The translations under genes were made by a program, and so were the position numbers. A stretch of 64,000 nt of DNA from Microbacterium sp. 4R-513. Lineage in GTDB: Bacteria > Actinomycetota > Actinomycetes > Actinomycetales > Microbacteriaceae. Location: positions 2,728,001 to 2,792,000 of the forward strand of contig NZ_CP049256.1 of the NCBI RefSeq assembly GCF_011046485.1. The letters are read 5' to 3'. The notes beneath the pieces are model-generated. The model worked only from the letters and a program-made list of their open reading frames with translations, did not search any database and was not told the origin of the DNA. Shown piece after piece: positions 1 to 8,722 of this stretch. Positions within the stretch are counted from its first letter, which is position 1; each line of letters starts with the position of its first letter.

Positions 1-1346
1 GCGAGTACCGTGCGGGTCACTACGTCCGAGCGCTCGGTCGCATCGATCTCGCGCTCGCGCGGCTCACCCGCCGCAATGCGAACCCTCTCGACGCGGAAGC
101 GTTCTACCTTCGCGGACTCGTCCTCGCTCGACTCGGTCGCCGCGAAGAGGCGGAGCAGGCGTGGGGCAAGGCCGGCTGGGACGCCCGCTGGGCGGCGCCC
201 GCGGGATTCGCTCTCGCGCAGTCGCTCGCTCACCGCGGCCGCGTGCGCGCGAGCCTTCGCGTGCTGGACGATCTCGACCGCACTGCCGGCTACGACGCGC
301 GGCGTCCGGCGCTGCGGGCGATCCTGCTGCGCCGGCTCGGCGAGCGGGTCCAGGCGGCCGAGGTGATCGACCGGGCGCTGACGATAGATCCGCTCGATGC
401 CACCCTGCGCTTCCTGTCGGGGGCTCGCATCGACGGTGACGCCGGACTGCTCCTCGACATCGCCCTCGACCTCCGCGATGCCGGCGAGACCGACGCAGCC
501 CTGGAGCTGCTGGCGGACGTCGCGTCGGCCCCCGCGACCGGGTCGGGGAACGTCGGCCCCACCGCTCACTATCTCGCCGCCGCGCTGCTCGATGAAGTGG
601 GAAGGGGGACGGATGCCTCGGCCCAGCGCCTCGCCGCACAGCACGCCGACGCGACGTGGGCCTTTCCGCACGGCCTGGAGGCTCTCGATGCTCTGAACGC
701 GGCACTCGCCGCAAACCCTGCCGACGTCACCGCACGGTCGCTGCGAGGGATGCTCCACTATGCGCAGGGCCGACGGCGGGCCGCGGTGGCGGACTGGAAC
801 GCCGCCATCGAAGCCGGGGCCGAGTCGCCGGTGCTCCTGCGCAACGCCGGTCTGGCCGCGTACAACATAGAACACGACGACGACAAGGCGCGGGCGCTGT
901 ACGAACGAGCGATCGAACTCGCACCCGACGACCCGAGGCTGCGGTACGAGCTGGATCAGCTCGCGATCAGACTCGGCGACACGTCCGCTGAGCGGCTGTC
1001 CCGCCTCCGTCCGGTCGAGCATCTCGTCCTCGAGCGGGACGACTTCACCATCGCCTACGTCCGGTTGCTGGTCGCCGAACGCGACGCCTCCTCAGCGTTG
1101 CGGATCCTGACGACGCGCACGTTCCACCCCTGGGAGGGTGGTGAGGGTGAGGCGCTCGCCGCGTGGGACGAGACACTGGCGGCGCTCGGGATGCCTCCCG
1201 CCGACCCTCCCGCGTCGCTCGGCGAGGCTCGCGCGGCGTACGTTCCTCCGGTCGCCCGACGGGACGACGGTGAGACGGACTACTTCGCGACGAGCCTTCC
1301 GGAGATGCTCCTGTTCCGTCGCGAAGACCTCCCCGACGTCGACTGA
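1..1346 (+). CDS. DUF5107/TPR protein, 3' part only
   Basis: The reading frame is already open at base 3, so the gene starts outside the window; about 447 C-terminal residues are visible. They read as helix-pair tetratricopeptide-like repeats, for example the alanine- and leucine-rich blocks around ALNAALAANP and AGLAAYNIEHDDDKARALYE, where a YERAIELAPDDPRLRYELDQ-type repeat is clear. The last residues (YFATSLPEMLLF) match my memory of the tail of actinobacterial DUF5107 proteins, which join an N-terminal mutarotase-like fold to TPRs. The stop codon overlaps the start of the aldose epimerase gene by one base (TGATG), so the two are probably translationally coupled and act in one sugar pathway. 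The biochemical role is not established; the family name is an inference because the N-terminal domain is not visible. Confidence 0.75.
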   Translation, partial: EYRAGHYVRALGRIDLALARLTRRNANPLDAEAFYLRGLVLARLGRREEAEQAWGKAGWDARWAAPAGFALAQSLAHRGRVRASLRVLDDLDRTAGYDARRPALRAILLRRLGERVQAAEVIDRALTIDPLDATLRFLSGARIDGDAGLLLDIALDLRDAGETDAALELLADVASAPATGSGNVGPTAHYLAAALLDEVGRGTDASAQRLAAQHADATWAFPHGLEALDALNAALAANPADVTARSLRGMLHYAQGRRRAAVADWNAAIEAGAESPVLLRNAGLAAYNIEHDDDKARALYERAIELAPDDPRLRYELDQLAIRLGDTSAERLSRLRPVEHLVLERDDFTIAYVRLLVAERDASSALRILTTRTFHPWEGGEGEALAAWDETLAALGMPPADPPASLGEARAAYVPPVARRDDGETDYFATSLPEMLLFRREDLPDVD

Positions 1347-2308
1347 TGTCGGTGTCTCCGGTCTCCGGCGCCCAGGTCGGCCTGCGGTCCGGCTCGTACG
1401 AAGCCGATATCGCGAGTATCGGCGCGTCGCTTCGCCGCCTGCGGTTCGAGGGGCGGGATCTCGTCGTTCCGTTCGCCGCCGACGAGGAGCGCCCCGCCAT
1501 GAGCGGGGCGCTTCTCGCCCCGTGGACGAACCGCACAGCGGACGGCCGGTACGAGTTCGGTGGAGGCATCCATCGTCTCCCGGTGAATGAGCCCCAGACG
1601 GGCAATGCCGCGCACGGACTGGTCGCGGGGCTGGACTTCCGTGTCGTCGAGGTGCGGGCGGATTCCGCGATGCTGTCCGCCACGATCGAGCCTCAGCCCG
1701 GATATCCCTGGCGCGTGCGCGTCGACACCGCGCTCCGGCTCTCGGAGGACGGGCTGCACCAGGAGGTCGTGGCCACGAACGAGAGCGACACCGATGCTCC
1801 GTTCGGCGTCGGTGCCCATCCGTACCTGGTCGCGGACGCGCCGTCCCGCCGCGCGATCGACGGCTGGGTGCTCCATGTTCCCGCAGAAGAGATCCTGCTC
1901 GTCTCGCCGGACCGACTGCTCCCGACAGATGTGGTGCACGTTGCCGACCACGAGCACGCCGCCTTCGACTTCCGTTCGTCGCGACGCGTGGGGCAGCAGG
2001 CGATCAACAATGCGTACTCCGCCTTCGCGCGCGACGATCGCGGTCTCGCCCGTGTGACCGTGACGGCCGATGGGGTCGGAGCAGAGATCGAGTGGGACGA
2101 GCGGGTCGGCTGGGCCCAGGTCTACACGTCCGACGCCGCCGACGGCGAAGGATACCGCCGGGGCGTTGCGGTCGAGCCGATGACCTGCCCCCCGGATGCG
2201 CTGAACTCGACGCTCGGACTCGCGGTGCTGAAGCCGGGTGCGAGCACGTCCGCTGGTTGGAGCATTCGCGCGGTCGAGGGCGAGGTCGGGCCGCCGCCCC
2301 GACCGTGA
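1346..2308 (+). CDS. Aldose 1-epimerase family protein
   Basis: A 320-residue protein of the aldose 1-epimerase (GalM-like mutarotase) family, which interconverts alpha and beta anomers of free aldoses in the cytoplasm. Seen: an N-terminal NRTADGRYEFGG segment, a NAAHGLV segment carrying the first conserved histidine, and GVGAHPYLV, the family's second histidine motif. Length is normal for the family. There is no signal peptide. The start is fixed by overlap with the stop of the upstream DUF5107/TPR gene. Galactose released by the GH36 and GH98 enzymes downstream would be a sensible substrate, but the substrate is inferred from context only. A 246-bp gap follows. Confidence 0.85.
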   Translation: MSVSPVSGAQVGLRSGSYEADIASIGASLRRLRFEGRDLVVPFAADEERPAMSGALLAPWTNRTADGRYEFGGGIHRLPVNEPQTGNAAHGLVAGLDFRVVEVRADSAMLSATIEPQPGYPWRVRVDTALRLSEDGLHQEVVATNESDTDAPFGVGAHPYLVADAPSRRAIDGWVLHVPAEEILLVSPDRLLPTDVVHVADHEHAAFDFRSSRRVGQQAINNAYSAFARDDRGLARVTVTADGVGAEIEWDERVGWAQVYTSDAADGEGYRRGVAVEPMTCPPDALNSTLGLAVLKPGASTSAGWSIRAVEGEVGPPPRP

Positions 2309-2331
2309 CCGCGGTTTACGACAAGTCGCTC

Positions 2332-2361
2332 TTGTGGTGGAGACGGACGATGCAGTAATTT
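2332..2361 (+). promoter_or_regulatory. Candidate promoter of the GH98 gene
   Basis: TTGTGG (2332-2337) is followed after 18 bases by TAATTT (2356-2361), a plausible sigma-A type -35/-10 pair. It lies in the only strongly AT-rich patch of the 246-bp gap before the GH98 gene, which also holds the inverted repeat at 2373-2388. The rest of the gap (about 2390-2535) shows nothing recognisable. Assignment is by eye. Confidence 0.4.
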
Positions 2362-2372
2362 ATAAGTAAATA

Positions 2373-2388
2373 GGGTTTAATTATACCC
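2373..2388. promoter_or_regulatory. AT-rich inverted repeat, candidate operator for GH98
   Basis: GGGTTTAATTATACCC is a 16-bp inverted repeat with only the two symmetric positions flanking the TAATTA core breaking the dyad. It sits just downstream of the candidate -10, where a bound repressor would block initiation. The left part, AGGGTTTAA (2372-2380), recurs at 8682-8690 in front of the ROK regulator gene, which suggests that regulator binds both sites. No binding evidence is available from sequence alone. Confidence 0.45.
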
Positions 2389-2554
2389 CTTCACATTGGT
2401 GCAGGCCCATGTCTCTCTGTGCCTATCTCGCTCATGACGGAGCTGTCATGAGCACGGGAGGCGGCGAGTCCAGGGTTCGAGCAGCCATTCCGGAATCACG
2501 CTGTGCCAGCCGGGCGTGCTGCTTCTGCCTGATCCTGGAAAGGATGTGCTCGGT

Positions 2555-5500
2555 ATGACGAAGTACCGAAAGTCAGCCGCGGGAATACTGGCGGCCGTGC
2601 TGGTCGCGGCCCTGGTGCCCGCTGTTTCCACGGCCGCGAAAGCGGAGGAACCGGTGGCAATGAGGCAGATCGTGGATCGCGAGCACCCGCTCATGATCAT
2701 GAACCACTACTACAACGAGCCCGGAACGGTCGCACAGCAGTGGGCTGCCATCCCGGCCGATGTGCAGCCGTACACGGCGCTCATGTTGGTGCCCGGCGAT
2801 GGTGTGAGAGACGGTGCAGGCACCCGGCAGTGGATCGAGGACCGGCTGGACGAGTGTGAGACCGCGGGCGCTCAGTGCATCGTGCAGATGGTCAACGGCG
2901 AGACGGGTGCGAACAACGTCGTTCCGGTGAGCTACCTGGATGGGCTGGCGGCTCAGTACAACAGCCTGCTGGGGTTCCACGCCGCGGAGTTGTACAACTC
3001 GATCGCGTGGTACGGCGAGGAGGGCGGCAACCAGTCGCAGTATCTCGCTGACTTGATCGAGCTGTCGGCTGAGCACGGGATGTACCTGGTCTGGACCGAC
3101 ACCAACATCTTGGGCACCTCGAATGGCACAGTCCTTGACTGGGTGCAGGGCAACCCCGACCTGATCGCCGCGATGCGCGCGCACAAAGACAACGTCATTG
3201 TGATGCAGAAGCAGTCGAACGGCTCGAGGAACACGGACGGGCTGTTCCTGGGTATGTGGCTTAGTGGTCTCGCCGGCAACTGGGGCACGGCAACGGACTG
3301 GTGGCATTGGCAGATCGACACGAACGGGAAGCTTTTCACCCGCGGCGCCGTAGCAGCGGGTGCGTGGAAGCAGATCTTGACCTACCCCGAGGCGATGTAC
3401 GGCATGGATGTGCTTCGCGTCGCGAGCTCGGGCGGCGCCGTGTTCGCTCCGGAGGCGAACTTCTACTCGATGGTCGGGTCCGGGGTTCAGACGGCAACGT
3501 ATCGGCACGTGCTGCTGCCGCTGTTCCGCAAGATAATCGATCAGGATGTGCCGATCCCGTCACGTGCGGACGTGCTGGCCAAGACGAAGATGACTTATCA
3601 GGGCCGTCTGGCATACGTCCCGCCGGACACCTCGCAGCACTCCAACCTGTACGGCAACACGGGCCGGTTCGGCATCACGCCGTTGGTGCCGACGAATCTG
3701 AACGCGACCGAGCTGGCGGCCTTCCCCGCGGTGGAAACCAGCCCGAAGTCGATGGAGTACTTCGAGAACCTGTACCCGAGCGAGACGCTCTACAGCGACA
3801 CGTTCGCGCTGCGCAACGGCGCGACCTGGTACTGGATGAACTCCAGCGAAGACACCAACATCAGCCAGAAGTCCGTGCTCAAGCCGCAGACGAATACCAG
3901 CGGGTACTTCTCGATCGCCGCGGGGCCGCACACGTTCGCGGCGATCACCGAGTCGACTACCGGGTTCAAGGTGCACTTGAACAACTACCGGGTGGACAAG
4001 GACCCGCTCTACGACCCGCCCACCGCGTTCACCCATGACTCCACGCGCGTTTGGATCACCCAGAACGCCGAGAACCCGAACGACAACGCGCTGCGGACCA
4101 CGGTGATCAAAGTCAACGGCGAAGACAACGGGGGCGAGCCCACGCTGAACATCACGGGCGACAACGGGTTCACCTACTCCGAGACGTACGATGCCGCGAC
4201 CGACGAGTACGTGCTCACGATCAACCACAACGGACCGGTCGATTTCGAGATCGAGGCCGTCGCGCCGGTCAGTCCCGCTGCGCCGGCGACGCCGGGCGGG
4301 CTGACCAGCACCGTGACTGAGACCGACGAGACCGACATCACGTGGAACCTCGTTCCGGGCGCGACGGGCTACGACCTCGAAATCGATGGGACAGTCGTCA
4401 CCAACGCGTCCATGCCGTATCCGCATCGTGATCTGGTGGCGAACTCGTCGCACACCTACCGGGTGCGGGCGAAGAATGCGGCCGGCACGAGCGGCTGGAG
4501 CAGCCTGTCGACCCTCACATTCGCACCCAGCGGCACGCTCGCGACAGTTCCGAGGATGCCCACTGGTTTCACGGCGACGGCGACCAGCCCCACCTCGGTG
4601 ACGCTCTCGTGGAACCCCTCGTACGGTGCGACGCTCTACGAGCTCTACGTCAATGGTTCGAAGACCAGCACCACGGCAACCAGTTATGTCCAATCCGTGT
4701 CACCGGACTCCGGACACTACTACGCCATCCGGGTCAAGAATGCGGCGGGAACGAGTGACTGGTCGGACTACATCAACATCCGCACTCCTAAACCGCCCAA
4801 GATCGCTCAAGGGTTCGAGACCGAGGCGACGGTCACGGCATCCTCGTACTTCTCCACGCAGAACCAGATCTACCGGCCGAGCTCGGCAGCGGACGGCTTC
4901 GTCGGCTATCACGGCTACGGCGAGTGGGCGTCCGCGTCGAACGATCCGTTGCCATGGATCAAGCTCGACTGGGACACCGACCGTACGATCAACCAGATCG
5001 TGCTGCATGACCGTATGCACCCGGCCGCGTGGACCCAGACCGGCACGCTCTCATTCAGTGACGGCAGTTTCATCAACGTCGCCGGGATCCCGAACGACGG
5101 CTCGGCGAAGGAGATCACCTTCCCTGACAAGACCGTCAGATGGGTCAAGTTCACGACGACGACCAGCAGCGGAGGCACGACTGGGCTCGCGGAGTTCCAG
5201 GCGTTCCACGTTGCTTCGCCCACTGTGACCGTCTCGTCCACATATCCGGGTTATCCGGCGACGAACACGCTGGACGGCATCATCGGCGAGCACGCCGTCG
5301 GGGAGTGGGCATCGCTCAACGAGACCAACCCGTGGATCCGATTCGATTACTCGGCTGCACGCGCGATCAACAAGATCGTCCTCTACGACCGCCCTCACTC
5401 GCTCGCGTGGAGTAAGGCTGGCACGCTGACCTTCAGCGACGGCAGCTCGATCGCCGTCACCGGGATCCCGAACGACGGAAGTGCGAAGGAGGTCGTGTTC

Positions 5501-6424
5501 CCCGACAAAACCGTGAGCTGGGTGAAGTTCCAGGTCACCGGAAGCGACACCGCCAACAACGGGCTGTCGGAGGTTCAGATCTATCGCACCTCGATGCAGA
5601 CCTCGGCCAATCTCGCGGTGCCGGCAGCGACCACCACGTCCTCGTCCAGTGACTACAACGCGACGTTCTCATCTCCCAAAGTGAAGGACGGCAGCACCGG
5701 AACATCCTGGGCGCCGCTTTCGACAACGGGCGAGAATGAGTGGGTCGAGCTCGACTTCGGATCGCCCAAGAGCTTCAGCCAAGTCGTTCTCAAGGAGAAC
5801 CTGACCCGCACCACCGGACATAAGGTCCAGTACTACGACGGGACGAACTGGATCGACATCGTGACCGGAACGACGATCGGCGCAACGAAGACCCACACAT
5901 TCGCCACCGTCACCGCACAGAAGGTCAGGCTGCTGATCACCACCACCACCTCGGTCTTCGGTGGGCGACAGCCCAACATCACCGAGTTCGAGGTGTACGC
6001 ACTGAGCGAGACGCCGCAGGTGGTCAATCAGTCTCCGACCGCGACGGCGACCGCTTCGAGCGAATACAACTCGAGCTACACCGCGGCTCATGCCAAGGAC
6101 GGCAGCCTCAGCACCCGCTGGGCGCCGCAGTCCACGACCGGCGAGAACGAGTGGCTCGAGATGGACCTCGGTTCGGTCAAGAGCGTTCATAAGGTCGTGA
6201 TCAGCGAACACCTCAACCGCACGACCGGGTACAAGGTGCAGTACTACAACGGCACGACCTGGGTAGACATCGTGACCGGCACGACGATCACGCCGTCCAA
6301 GTCGCACTCGTTCGACAAGGTCTCCGCGCAGAAGGTCAGGCTGCTGATCACTGCCACCCAGACCGACTCGTCCGGCTTCGGAAGGCAGCCGAACATCTCG
6401 GAGTTCCAGGTTCACGGCTACTAG
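2555..6424 (+). CDS. Secreted GH98 endo-glycosidase with Fn3 and F5/8C-type domains
   Basis: A 1289-residue exported enzyme. The ATG at 2555 is chosen because GGAAAGGA lies 10 bases upstream and it opens a clean signal peptide (MTKYRKSAAG, a hydrophobic core, then STAAKA); an upstream GTG at 2516 would mask it. Residues about 40-570 resemble family GH98: HPLMIMNHYY, an AWYGEEGG segment, YLVWTDTN, TDWWHW and VFAPEANF. By position E155/E156, D248 and E300 are candidates for the catalytic acid and base residues described for streptococcal GH98, which is my inference. Two Fn3 domains follow (about 575-657 and 663-745), then two related discoidin-like domains (about 755-885, 887-1015) and two further related F5/8C domains (about 1018-1150, 1155-1289). 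Known GH98 enzymes cut beta-galactosyl bonds in blood-group A/B glycans, or xylan. The gene looks visibly less GC-rich than its neighbours. Confidence 0.8.
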   Translation: MTKYRKSAAGILAAVLVAALVPAVSTAAKAEEPVAMRQIVDREHPLMIMNHYYNEPGTVAQQWAAIPADVQPYTALMLVPGDGVRDGAGTRQWIEDRLDECETAGAQCIVQMVNGETGANNVVPVSYLDGLAAQYNSLLGFHAAELYNSIAWYGEEGGNQSQYLADLIELSAEHGMYLVWTDTNILGTSNGTVLDWVQGNPDLIAAMRAHKDNVIVMQKQSNGSRNTDGLFLGMWLSGLAGNWGTATDWWHWQIDTNGKLFTRGAVAAGAWKQILTYPEAMYGMDVLRVASSGGAVFAPEANFYSMVGSGVQTATYRHVLLPLFRKIIDQDVPIPSRADVLAKTKMTYQGRLAYVPPDTSQHSNLYGNTGRFGITPLVPTNLNATELAAFPAVETSPKSMEYFENLYPSETLYSDTFALRNGATWYWMNSSEDTNISQKSVLKPQTNTSGYFSIAAGPHTFAAITESTTGFKVHLNNYRVDKDPLYDPPTAFTHDSTRVWITQNAENPNDNALRTTVIKVNGEDNGGEPTLNITGDNGFTYSETYDAATDEYVLTINHNGPVDFEIEAVAPVSPAAPATPGGLTSTVTETDETDITWNLVPGATGYDLEIDGTVVTNASMPYPHRDLVANSSHTYRVRAKNAAGTSGWSSLSTLTFAPSGTLATVPRMPTGFTATATSPTSVTLSWNPSYGATLYELYVNGSKTSTTATSYVQSVSPDSGHYYAIRVKNAAGTSDWSDYINIRTPKPPKIAQGFETEATVTASSYFSTQNQIYRPSSAADGFVGYHGYGEWASASNDPLPWIKLDWDTDRTINQIVLHDRMHPAAWTQTGTLSFSDGSFINVAGIPNDGSAKEITFPDKTVRWVKFTTTTSSGGTTGLAEFQAFHVASPTVTVSSTYPGYPATNTLDGIIGEHAVGEWASLNETNPWIRFDYSAARAINKIVLYDRPHSLAWSKAGTLTFSDGSSIAVTGIPNDGSAKEVVFPDKTVSWVKFQVTGSDTANNGLSEVQIYRTSMQTSANLAVPAATTTSSSSDYNATFSSPKVKDGSTGTSWAPLSTTGENEWVELDFGSPKSFSQVVLKENLTRTTGHKVQYYDGTNWIDIVTGTTIGATKTHTFATVTAQKVRLLITTTTSVFGGRQPNITEFEVYALSETPQVVNQSPTATATASSEYNSSYTAAHAKDGSLSTRWAPQSTTGENEWLEMDLGSVKSVHKVVISEHLNRTTGYKVQYYNGTTWVDIVTGTTITPSKSHSFDKVSAQKVRLLITATQTDSSGFGRQPNISEFQVHGY

Positions 6425-6439
6425 CCGGAAGCGCAGGCA

Positions 6440-6474
6440 GATGCCCCGCTGAGCTCATCGCTCGGCGGGGCATC
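6440..6474. terminator. Bidirectional hairpin between convergent GH98 and GH36 genes
   Basis: GATGCCCCGC (6440-6449) pairs perfectly with GCGGGGCATC (6465-6474); after one T-G pair, GAG pairs with CTC, leaving a 7-base loop. It fills the short gap between the two convergent stop codons, so it can serve both. There is no long T tract. Confidence 0.7.
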
Positions 6475-6481
6475 GTCTCGG

Positions 6482-8596
6482 TCACCCGACCGCCGTCACC
6501 TCGAAGATCAGCGGTACATCGACGTCGACGCTCGGAGCCTCCAGGCCGACCTCGCTGAGGACGCGCCCGCTGAGGATGACATCACCCTGCTCGACCCACG
6601 GCGGCGTCTGCGCCGGCGGGAGGTCGGCGGTGACATCGGCGAGACGGACGCGGTACCTTCGGTCGGCCTCGAGGCCCGGCAGGCGCAGGCGGCCTGTCGG
6701 CCAGCCCGCGGGGCGAGAACGCACGTGATAGAGGAACAATGCGGCATCCGTCCCCACCACGCCGTCGAGTCGAGCCGCCTCGGCGAGGTCTGCCCTGACG
6801 ACTCGACCGGTCGCGATCACGGCGCGCCAGCGCTTGTGGAAGTCGATCCAGCGCCGGAGGTCGGGCATCGTGCTCTCGTCGAGATCGACCTCGATGCCGA
6901 GCTGCCAAAGCGAAGCCACTGCCGCGCGGTGATTCAACGAGGCGGCCCGGCCGGTGGCGTAGGCGGTCTCCTGTCCGATGTGCGTGCCGATCAGCTCGGG
7001 CGGGACGAGCAGCGACGTCCAGCGGTTGATGTCCGCGCGCTCGTGCGGATCGCTGCAGTCCGATGCCCAGACCCGATCGACGCGCTCCAGGATTCCGAGA
7101 TCGATGCGCCCGCCGCCGCTTGCACACGACTCGATCTCGAGCTGCGGGAAGCGCGCGCGCAGTAGATCGAACAGCCGGTACACCGCCAGCGTGTGCTCGC
7201 GCACCCCCGCTCGGCCGGTCGGGGCGTGGCCTGCGTCGAGCAGGGACCGATTGTGGTCCCATTTCACGAAGTCGACCCCGACGTCGGCGATGACCTTGCT
7301 CATCTGCGACGCGACGTGATCGAACGCCCCCGGATGACCCAGGTCGAGCACGTGCTGATGCCGGGAGGGCAGACCTACGCCGTGCCCGGCATCGAAGACC
7401 CATTCGGGATGCTGACGGGCGAGCTCCGAGTCGAGGTTGATCATCTCGGGCTCGAACCACAGTCCGAACTGCATGCCCAGCGCATGGACGTGATCGGCGA
7501 GCGGCTTCAGTCCGTGGCTCCACACGGCGGGATCGACCACCCAGTCGCCGAGCCCCGCACGATCGTGCCGGCGGCCGAGGAACCAGCCGTCGTCGAGGAC
7601 GAACCGCTCGACGCCGAGCGCTGCGGCTTCGTCGGCCATCGTGCGCAGGCGGTCCTCGTCGTGCTCGAAGTACACCGCCTCCCACGTGTTCACGAGGACA
7701 GGGCGCGGTTCACGCCGGTATCCAGGCTGGGAGCGGATGTGACGGTGGAATCTGTCGGACATCGCGTCGAGGCCGTGGCCCCAGCTTCCGTACAGCCACG
7801 GTGAGGTCACGCTCTCGCCGCGACCGATCACCAGCTCGTCGGGGTGGAGCAGCTCGCCGCCGCGGAGAAGCCGCGTGCCGGCGGGAGTGCGCTCTGCGCT
7901 CAGCTGCTGGTTGCCGCTCCAGCCGAGGTGTACACCCCAGACCTCGCCCGCCTCGAATCCGAAACCCTGCTCGCCGGCGATCATGAGCGTCGGCGCCTCG
8001 AAGCCCGGCTTGCCCCCGCGAGACTCTCTCGTCCATAGGCCGACGTCGAAGCCCTGGCGCTGGGGAGCGCGCTCCCGGGTCCAACGGCCCGTGAGGTCCA
8101 TGACCTCGACTGCCTGCGAAGGGACGGGCAGGGCGTGATCCCAGGAATCCACGCGGTAGGGGTCCCCGTCGTTGGCGAGCGTCGACCGCACCCGCAGAAG
8201 CCCGGTATCGAGCAGCTCGAATTCGATCGACAGGCGGAGATCGGATGCCTCGTCCCTGGCGTGGACGACGAGTCTCGACGACTCCTCGGAATTCTCCCGG
8301 GTCAGATCCACCAGGGTGAACAGCGGGGCCCACGCGGCGCCGTCACGACTCCCCGTCAACCCGGGGCGACCGAGCCAGGCTTCCGCCAGTTGCGGAATCA
8401 CCGGGACAGGCTGCGGAGCGTAGATGACCGTGTCTCCCAAGGCAGGAAGGCTGCATTTCTCGAGCAGCAGGAGATCCTCGCCCTCCAGTGCTCCGAGGTC
8501 CTGTCCCCAGTGCAAGATTCGCGGAAGCCGGTCATCGCTTACCGTAATGACGACGCTTGCTCCGCCCCGACGCAGATACTCGATCGGTTCCGGCAT
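6482..8596 (-). CDS. GH36 alpha-galactosidase, intracellular
   Basis: A 704-residue glycoside hydrolase family 36 enzyme that removes terminal alpha-linked galactose from oligosaccharides. Seen: a large N-terminal beta-rich region, the barrel motif FVLDDGWFLGRR, the nucleophile motif VKWDHNRS (aspartate near residue 447), the substrate motif ESCASGGGR, and the acid/base motif ASDCSDPHER (aspartate near residue 512). Length matches the family. There is no signal peptide, so it works on imported oligosaccharides. The ATG at 8596 is preferred over a TTG eight codons upstream because AAAGCAGG lies 5 bases before it. It faces the GH98 gene and diverges from the ROK regulator, sharing that gene's AT-rich control region. 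Raffinose-type sugars are an alternative substrate. Confidence 0.93.
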   Translation of the reverse strand: MPEPIEYLRRGGASVVITVSDDRLPRILHWGQDLGALEGEDLLLLEKCSLPALGDTVIYAPQPVPVIPQLAEAWLGRPGLTGSRDGAAWAPLFTLVDLTRENSEESSRLVVHARDEASDLRLSIEFELLDTGLLRVRSTLANDGDPYRVDSWDHALPVPSQAVEVMDLTGRWTRERAPQRQGFDVGLWTRESRGGKPGFEAPTLMIAGEQGFGFEAGEVWGVHLGWSGNQQLSAERTPAGTRLLRGGELLHPDELVIGRGESVTSPWLYGSWGHGLDAMSDRFHRHIRSQPGYRREPRPVLVNTWEAVYFEHDEDRLRTMADEAAALGVERFVLDDGWFLGRRHDRAGLGDWVVDPAVWSHGLKPLADHVHALGMQFGLWFEPEMINLDSELARQHPEWVFDAGHGVGLPSRHQHVLDLGHPGAFDHVASQMSKVIADVGVDFVKWDHNRSLLDAGHAPTGRAGVREHTLAVYRLFDLLRARFPQLEIESCASGGGRIDLGILERVDRVWASDCSDPHERADINRWTSLLVPPELIGTHIGQETAYATGRAASLNHRAAVASLWQLGIEVDLDESTMPDLRRWIDFHKRWRAVIATGRVVRADLAEAARLDGVVGTDAALFLYHVRSRPAGWPTGRLRLPGLEADRRYRVRLADVTADLPPAQTPPWVEQGDVILSGRVLSEVGLEAPSVDVDVPLIFEVTAVG

Positions 8597-8645
8597 CAAG
8601 ACCTGCTTTCGTCTGGCCAAGATCGCGTGCTCGCGAGTTGGACTG

Positions 8646-8690
8646 TTGCCAAGTTAATGGGAGTATGGCATATTATGCGGCAGGGTTTAA
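8646..8690 (+). promoter_or_regulatory. Candidate promoter and operator for the ROK gene, possibly shared with GH36
   Basis: TTGCCA (8646-8651) is followed by CATATT (8669-8674, 17-base spacer) or TATTAT (8671-8676), then AGGGTTTAA (8682-8690). The last 9-mer also occurs at 2372-2380 before the GH98 gene, in both cases shortly after the candidate -10. The whole 126-bp gap between the divergent GH36 and ROK genes is unusually AT-rich here, so one operator could control both directions. Confidence 0.45.
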
Positions 8691-8722
8691 AAACAGGCCC
8701 GACAAACTGGGGAAGTGAAGGC

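Noticed and set aside
2516..2554. GTG at 2516 as the GH98 start
   Set aside because: It would put 13 residues before the signal peptide and ignores the ribosome site at 2537-2544.
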